Part shown: positions 59,705 to 64,000 of the stretch, piece by piece
How the letters are laid out: the number at the start of each line of letters is the position of its first letter
Numbering within the stretch: the first letter of the stretch is position 1
Assembly: GCA_963699345.1 (NCBI GenBank)
Contig: CAVOTL010000005.1
Span: 1,922,001 to 1,986,000, forward strand
Direction of reading: 5' to 3'
Origin: Bog-756 sp963699345
Lineage (GTDB): Bacteria > Actinomycetota > Acidimicrobiia > Acidimicrobiales > RAAP-2
Length of the DNA: 64,000 nt
Notes under the pieces: generated by a model
Databases searched by the model: none
What the model was told of the DNA's origin: nothing
Seen by the model: only the letters and a program-made list of their open reading frames with translations
Made by a program: the position numbers and the translations under genes

Positions 59705-60124
59705 ATGGGTGAGCTGCGAGACATCAAGAGGCGGGTCGGCGACCTGCTCGACGAGCTCGGCCACGATCCCGACGAGGTGGCGGCGTCCCTCGAAGCCGCC
59801 GGGGTCCACGGTGTGCCGAAGAGCAACTCGTCGTGCGCCATCGCCCTCTACACGGCCGCGGTGATGGAGGCCGACCCGCGCATCAGGTCCGTGGCCGTGG
59901 GCCCCTGCACCCTGATCCTCAGCCTGGTCCGTCCCGAGGATGGCCGATCGGGCGGTCGGCTCGTCGTGCAGCTGCCGAAGCCGGTGCGGGGCTTCGTCGA
60001 CGGCTTCGACGCCGGTCGGTACCCCCGGGTGCTGCGACTCCGGGCCACGCTCCCGCCGGAACCGCCGGCCGGACCCGACGGCCCCTCGGGCGATGCCGGC
60101 CCGGTGGCCGCCACCCTGCCCTGA
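59705..60124 (+). CDS. Unrecognised 139-residue protein
   Basis: A small soluble protein. The N-terminus (DIKRRVGDLLDELGHDPDEV) is helical, the middle (SNSSCAIALYTAAVMEADPR, then SVAVGPCTLIL) has two cysteines, and the C-terminus is Pro-rich and probably disordered. ATG 59705 has GAGGAG about seven bases upstream. I do not recognise a family. It lies between the sulfatase and a lipoprotein gene, all on the same strand, but spacing (116 bp and 124 bp) does not argue for one operon. Confidence 0.65.
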   Translation: MGELRDIKRRVGDLLDELGHDPDEVAASLEAAGVHGVPKSNSSCAIALYTAAVMEADPRIRSVAVGPCTLILSLVRPEDGRSGGRLVVQLPKPVRGFVDGFDAGRYPRVLRLRATLPPEPPAGPDGPSGDAGPVAATLP

Positions 60125-60248
60125 CGGTCACCGCGTCGACGCCCGCCGTGTGGTTCGCTCGTAGGGAAGGAACCGGTACACCAGGCGATCCCGGGTAGGG
60201 ATCGCAGTGAGGTCCGTGCCCCGGGCGCGGCGACGAGGAGTGGGTGCG

Positions 60249-60923
60249 ATGACGAACGGACGGATCGCCGGTCAGAGGCCCGATCGGCCGTGGCGACGGG
60301 TGGAGGGGCGAACAGTCGTCGGACTGGCGCTGGTCGCCGGCGCGGCCCTGGGGCTGGCCGCCTGCGGAGGCTCCTCATCGACCGCCACGACCACGACGAC
60401 GACCAGGGTGTCCACCACCACGACCACGTCGAGCCCGTCGACCTCCACGACGACCACCGGCTCGTCCACCACCACGAGTTCGACGTCCGGTTCGAACGGG
60501 TGTGCCACCTCGGCCCTGGCGGTCAGCTTCGGCAACCCGAACGGGACGGCCGGGGCGACCCACTACACGATCACGTTCCACAACACGGGATCGACCTCGT
60601 GCACGCTCTACGGCTATCCCGGGGTCTCCTTCCTCACCGCGTCGGGCACCCAGATCGGCGTCCCGGCCGTGCGCCAGGGTGGTTCGTCGACCACGGTGAC
60701 GCTCTCGCCCGGTGGCAACGCCTACAGCTCGGTGGCGGTCACCGATCCCGGCATCCCGCCGTGTTCGTCGCAGGCCACGGCCACCCAGGTGCGGATCTTC
60801 CCCCCCGGCCAGACCCAGCAGACACTGGTGACGGCGCCGTCCGGCGTGGCCGTCTGCTCGTCGCCCAACACCTCCGCCTATCTGGCCTCCACCGTCACCC
60901 CGGTGGCATCCAGTCCGCTCTGA
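60249..60923 (+). CDS. DUF4232-like lipoprotein with Thr/Ser-rich linker
   Basis: A 224-residue exported protein. The signal peptide ends with lipobox LAAC at Cys39, followed by a linker of about 45 Thr/Ser residues. The C-terminal domain (ALAVSFGNPNGTAGATHYTI, SCTLYGYPGVSFLTASGTQI, VTDPGIPPCSSQATATQVRI) is that of DUF4232, common in actinobacterial secreted proteins, with two cysteine pairs. Function unknown. ATG 60249, with GAGGAG upstream at about 9 bases. The linker type matches the lipoprotein at 10196-10789. Confidence 0.8.
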   Translation: MTNGRIAGQRPDRPWRRVEGRTVVGLALVAGAALGLAACGGSSSTATTTTTTRVSTTTTTSSPSTSTTTTGSSTTTSSTSGSNGCATSALAVSFGNPNGTAGATHYTITFHNTGSTSCTLYGYPGVSFLTASGTQIGVPAVRQGGSSTTVTLSPGGNAYSSVAVTDPGIPPCSSQATATQVRIFPPGQTQQTLVTAPSGVAVCSSPNTSAYLASTVTPVASSPL

Positions 60924-61023
60924 CCGGACCGACCCGGGGGCGCCCGCCGTCCGGACCACCCCGGTCCGGACGCCGCCGAGGTGGCCGCCGGCTCCGGCGT
61001 CCATTCGACCGACACCGGACGTC

Positions 61024-61632
61024 GTGCACAATGGTGCGGTGACTTCCGCCTCGCCGGACCCCGACGATGGCCGCACCCCACTCCAGCGGATGCGGGACGG
61101 AGACCTGTACATCGTCGACGACGAGATCGCCTCGCTCCACCTCCGGGCGGTGACGCTGACCGAGTCCTACAACGCCACGTCGGCCGCTGATCCCGTGAGC
61201 CGGCGCCGGATCCTCGAAGAGCTTCTGGGTGCGGTCGGTGCGGACGTCGAGGTGCGGGCCCCGTTCCGGTGCGACTACGGGACGAACATCTCGATGGGGT
61301 CCGGAGTGTTCGTGAACTTCGGGCTGGTGGCGTTGGACGTGGCCGTCATCGCGATCGGCGACGACGTCCAGATCGGTCCCGGTGTGCAGCTCCTCACCGC
61401 CAGCCATCCGCTGGACGCGGGCCTCCGGCGGGCCAGGTGGGAGTCGGCCCGGCCGATCTCGATCGGCGACAATGCCTGGCTCGGGGGTGGTGTCATCGTG
61501 CTTCCCGGGGTGACCATCGGCCGCGACGCGGCGGTCGGCGCCGGTACCGTCGTCACCCGGGACGTCCCCGACGGCGTGGTGGTGGTGGGCAACCCGGCCC
61601 GTCCCCTCCGCCGGGGGGACGGCGACGGCTGA
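61024..61632 (+). CDS. Left-handed beta-helix sugar O-acetyltransferase (maltose/galactoside type)
   Basis: A 202-residue protein. The N-terminal helix (TPLQRMRDGDLYIVDDEIAS) and the hexapeptide-repeat body (FVNFGLVALDVAVIAIGDDV, IGDNAWLGGGVIVLPGVTIG) are those of the maltose O-acetyltransferase/LacA group. The catalytic His is in LLTASHPLD and the C-terminal VVVGNPARPLRR is typical. It transfers acetyl from acetyl-CoA to a sugar hydroxyl. GTG 61024 is used, but GTG 61039 is an alternative with a possible -10-like CACAAT just upstream. Confidence 0.88.
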   Translation: MHNGAVTSASPDPDDGRTPLQRMRDGDLYIVDDEIASLHLRAVTLTESYNATSAADPVSRRRILEELLGAVGADVEVRAPFRCDYGTNISMGSGVFVNFGLVALDVAVIAIGDDVQIGPGVQLLTASHPLDAGLRRARWESARPISIGDNAWLGGGVIVLPGVTIGRDAAVGAGTVVTRDVPDGVVVVGNPARPLRRGDGDG

Positions 61633-61672
61633 ACCGCGGTCCGCCACCGCACCTGTCGTCAGATCGTCGGGG

Positions 61673-62500
61673 TCACCCGGGCCGCGGCATCGGCGGACGC
61701 AGCGCCGCCCCTTCGCCCCGCGTGTAGAGCTCAGCCGGGCGGCCGGTACCCACCGCGCGGGTGGCTCCGGCCGGTTCGACGAAGCCCGGGGTGGCCAGGA
61801 CCTTGCGTCGGAAATTCGCCGGCTCCAGATCCGCGTCCCATACCGCTTCGTAGGCGCGCCGGAGGTCGCCGAGGGTGAACGGCTCGCTGACGAACGCGGT
61901 GGCGAGGTCGGTCGATTCGAGACGTGACCGGAGCTCTTCGAGGATGGTCCCGAGGATGTCGGCGTGGTCGAAGGCGAGGGCCGGTCCGGCGTCGGTCGCC
62001 GTCACCCCCACCGGCCACCAGCGGCCGCTCGCCAACGCCCCGCCGGGAGGTGGCGCGGCACGGGGGCACACGGCCAGGAAGCCGGCGGACACCACGCGGC
62101 CACGCGGGTCGCGCGCCGGGGCGTCGAACGCCCGGACCTGTTCGAGCCGGGTGAACGGCTCCACGATCCCGGTGCGCCCGGTCACGGCCCGACGGGTGGC
62201 GGACGCCATCGTCTCCGTGGGTTCCACGACGGCGCCGGGTAGGGCCCACCGGCCGACCTGCGGCTCCCGACCGCGCTCCACCAACAGCACGACGAGCTCG
62301 TCGTCGCGCAGCGCGAAGAGCGCCACGTCGACGGCCATGACGACCGGCGGACGGTCGTGGTCCTCGTAGCCTCCGGGCCCCGGCACCCCGATGGGCCCTG
62401 TGCGGGTGGCGGAACCCCGCCGTTTGCCGGACTTGTCGGCCTTGTCGGCCTTGGAGCGCTCCGGCGACCGACGGGCCGGTTTCTTGGCTTCCTTGGCCAT
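61673..62500 (-). CDS. NrtR-type regulator (degenerate Nudix domain + winged helix)
   Basis: A 275-residue protein. A basic, Lys/Arg-rich tail (residues 1-35) precedes a Nudix domain whose catalytic box has decayed: GAVVEPTETMASATRRAV lacks the REUxEE glutamates. The C-terminal winged helix (FTLGDLRRAYEAVWDADLEP, ANFRRKVLATPGFVE, GRPAELYTRG) matches NrtR. NrtR proteins repress NAD-related genes and are released by ADP-ribose or other NAD metabolites. No nad genes are in the window. The upstream gap carries repeated AGGTC-type half-sites that could be its operator. Confidence 0.8.
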   Translation of the reverse strand: MAKEAKKPARRSPERSKADKADKSGKRRGSATRTGPIGVPGPGGYEDHDRPPVVMAVDVALFALRDDELVVLLVERGREPQVGRWALPGAVVEPTETMASATRRAVTGRTGIVEPFTRLEQVRAFDAPARDPRGRVVSAGFLAVCPRAAPPPGGALASGRWWPVGVTATDAGPALAFDHADILGTILEELRSRLESTDLATAFVSEPFTLGDLRRAYEAVWDADLEPANFRRKVLATPGFVEPAGATRAVGTGRPAELYTRGEGAALRPPMPRPG

Positions 62501-62897
62501 GCGGGCACGGTACCCGGAGACCTCGCTTTATTCAAGTCATCTCGACCTTAAATACTCTGACCTGGGATGACCTGACAAGGGGAGTGGACATTCTGCAGTC
62601 CGACGAGGAGCCGCCGACCGGTCGTGCCGGCCCCGGGCCGATGCCGGCCGGCCGTCCAGCTCACCACCGGTGATCCCGTTGTGGTCGGACGCGTCCATCT
62701 GTCCGTTATGTGACTTGTTTCACGTGGAACTACCTGTTTACCGCACCATTACTGGACGCACGGGGGCTTGGGCACGGAACATCCAGTGGATCAAAGAACA
62801 GTCATGATGACTAGAAACCGGCACCCGTTCCATCGTCCGGAGTCACACCGACTGCGGCGATCACCGACGGGGGGATCCGGGCCGGCCCCCGCTCGAT
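62501..62897. promoter_or_regulatory. Intergenic region with NrtR half-sites and a parS-like site
   Basis: This 397-bp gap separates the NrtR-type gene and rlmN, both on the minus strand. Near 62532-62575 it contains TCAAGTCATC and GATGACCTGA (9 of 10 bases matching as an inverted repeat) plus TGACCT direct repeats, candidate NrtR sites. The parS-like motif lies at 62716-62731. AT-rich tracts (TTTATTCAAG, CCTTAAATACTC) are consistent with a promoter. No gene is supported inside. Confidence 0.5.
62716..62731. promoter_or_regulatory. parS-like ParB-binding site
   Basis: TGTTTCACGTGGAACT matches the consensus TGTTTCACGTGAAACA at 14 of 16 positions. The inner 14 bases fit the relaxed TGTTNCACGTGNAA form tolerated by ParB. 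It is intergenic, as most parS sites of actinobacteria are, and parS sites are usually near the origin of replication. No parA/parB, dnaA or dnaN is in the window. Confidence 0.65.
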
Positions 62898-63965
62898 TCA
62901 GGGGCGCCGGAGTTCGACTGCCGTCGAGCCCGCCGCGGCGGCCAACTGTCCGCAGGCGGCGTCGATATCGGATCCCCGGGTGGAGCGGATGGTGACCGTC
63001 GTGCCGCGCCGCTCGAGAGACGTGGCGAACCGCTCGATGCGTCGCAACGGCGTTCCCCTGACCGGGTAGCCGGGGGTGGGATTGAGGGGGATGAGATTCA
63101 CGTGGGCCCGCACGGAGGAGGCGAGCCGGGCCAGGTGGTCGGCCTGGCGGTCGTCGTCGTTGACGCCGTCGATCATCGCCCACTCGAAGGAGACTCGGCG
63201 CCCGGTCTCGGCCCGGTAGTCGCGACAGGCCCCCATCAACGCGTCGATGGGGTACCGCTTGTTGATCGGCACGAGGTCGTTGCGCAACTCGTCGGTGGCG
63301 GCGTGGAGGGAGACGGCGAGACCGACCGGAAGCGGTGCGGCGGTGAGCCGGCGGATGCCGGGGATGATCCCGACCGTCGACACCGTCAGACTGCGGGCCC
63401 CGAGACCGAAGTCCCCGTGGATTCGCTCGATGGCCGACCACAGGTTGTCGAAGTTGGCCAAAGGCTCGCCCATGCCCATGAAGACGATGTTGGTGAGTCG
63501 TCGAGGACGGGCCGACCGCACGGCGACGGCCACCTGCTCCAGGATCTCGCCCGGTGTGAGGTGGCGGCGGAACCCGGACTGACCGGTGGCGCAGAAGCTG
63601 CACGCCATGGCACAGCCCGCCTGGCTGGACACGCACACCGTCGACCGTTCCGGATAGTGCATCAGCACCGTCTCGATCAGGGCGCCGTCGTGGAGCCGGA
63701 AGGACCACTTGCGCGTCTGGCCGTCGTCGGCCGTCCGTTCGGCGACGGGTTCCAGGGCGGGGGGCAGGGCCGACTCGAGGGAGTCGCGCAACGCCAGGGG
63801 GAGGTCGGTCATCTCCGACGGGCGCACGACCCGGCGGTAGAGGCCGTCCCACACCTGACGCGACCGGAAGGCCGGTGCGTCGCCGAGCAGGGCGGCCAGG
63901 TCCTCCTGGCTCTGGTCGTAGGCACCGGGCACGCTCCCAGGATAGGGACGTGGCCGACGTGGCAC
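62898..63965 (-). CDS. rlmN: 23S rRNA (adenine(2503)-C(2))-methyltransferase RlmN
   Basis: A 355-residue radical-SAM enzyme that methylates C2 of A2503 in 23S rRNA and of A37 in tRNA. The [4Fe-4S] motif CAMACSFCATG binds the cluster through three cysteines. The family blocks IVFMGMGEPLANFDN, VSTVGIIPGIRRL, AVSLHAATDELRNDLVPINK and the terminal substrate segment TIRSTRGSDIDAACGQL (containing the methyl-accepting Cys) are all present. It is intact. GTG 63965 is the longest start; GTG 63932, preceded by GGGAG, is a good alternative. Confidence 0.93.
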   Translation of the reverse strand: MPRRPRPYPGSVPGAYDQSQEDLAALLGDAPAFRSRQVWDGLYRRVVRPSEMTDLPLALRDSLESALPPALEPVAERTADDGQTRKWSFRLHDGALIETVLMHYPERSTVCVSSQAGCAMACSFCATGQSGFRRHLTPGEILEQVAVAVRSARPRRLTNIVFMGMGEPLANFDNLWSAIERIHGDFGLGARSLTVSTVGIIPGIRRLTAAPLPVGLAVSLHAATDELRNDLVPINKRYPIDALMGACRDYRAETGRRVSFEWAMIDGVNDDDRQADHLARLASSVRAHVNLIPLNPTPGYPVRGTPLRRIERFATSLERRGTTVTIRSTRGSDIDAACGQLAAAAGSTAVELRRP

Positions 63966-63974
63966 GATCGGGGG

Positions 63975-64000
63975 ATGGCCCGGGTGGGTGCGATCGAGCC
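63975..64000 (+). CDS. Possible start of a gene running off the right edge
   Basis: ATG 63975 follows GGGGG and opens with MARVGAIEP in the only frame available before the window ends. It would be divergent from rlmN. Eight codons are too few for any identification. Confidence 0.25.

Overview
The window is about 70% GC and densely coded. Overlapping ATGA/GTGA start-stop junctions and GTG starts are frequent. The gene content includes F420/FMN luciferase-like (LLM) oxidoreductases, CaiB-type CoA-transferase, SCP2-type thiolase with a DUF35 partner, a polyphosphate-glucokinase-like ROK protein, CHAD protein, SpoIIE/anti-sigma/STAS proteins and DUF2630. Together these point to an actinobacterium, plausibly of the class Acidimicrobiia. 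This is inference from gene families, because no rRNA gene is present.

Layout. (1) 1-10.9 kb: the C-terminus of a TraG/VirD4-like coupling protein, then catabolic and redox enzymes (SDR, LLM oxidoreductase, amidase, aldo/keto reductase, quinone oxidoreductase, thiolase + DUF35 pair), a polyphosphate-type pair (ROK kinase and CHAD protein, convergent) and a lipoprotein. (2) 10.9-15.5 kb: a CaiB-family CoA-transferase, then a tightly coupled four-gene operon with three YbjQ/UPF0145-domain proteins and one unrecognised small protein, then tRNA-Arg(ACG). (3) 15.6-24.3 kb: secreted and surface proteins (repeat lipoprotein, small exported protein, PQQ-like/ASH-repeat protein, TasA/CalY-like protein), a PRC-barrel protein, a convergent pair of paralogous small proteins and a frameshifted YbhN-type membrane protein. 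(4) 24.4-27.1 kb: a partner-switching module (SpoIIE phosphatase, anti-sigma kinase, STAS antagonist). (5) 27.2-38.5 kb: acyl-CoA synthetase, HxlR regulator divergent from an MFS pump and thioesterase, TetR regulators, hemerythrin protein, an MFS-MarR fusion and an ABC exporter of the MacB/FtsX type. (6) 38.8-48 kb: a pentapeptide-repeat secreted protein with 285-bp internal repeats; a coupled sugar operon (PNPOx-like gene with an apparent frameshift, beta-phosphoglucomutase, GH65 phosphorylase, universal stress protein); site-2 protease; DJ-1/PfpI protein. (7) 48-56 kb: a 1703-residue secreted protein with sialidase-like Asp boxes and fibronectin III repeats, followed by two convergent diguanylate cyclases. 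(8) 56-64 kb: LLM oxidoreductase, SDR, sulfatase, small proteins, acetyltransferase, NrtR-type regulator, a parS-like site and rlmN.

The most interesting items are the YbjQ-domain operon, the parS-like site beside rlmN, the NrtR-type degenerate Nudix regulator with its upstream half-sites, the GH65 enzyme with an extra N-terminal domain, two genes with apparent one-base frameshifts, and two surface proteins with nearly identical internal DNA repeats. No CRISPR array, intact prophage or insertion sequence was seen.
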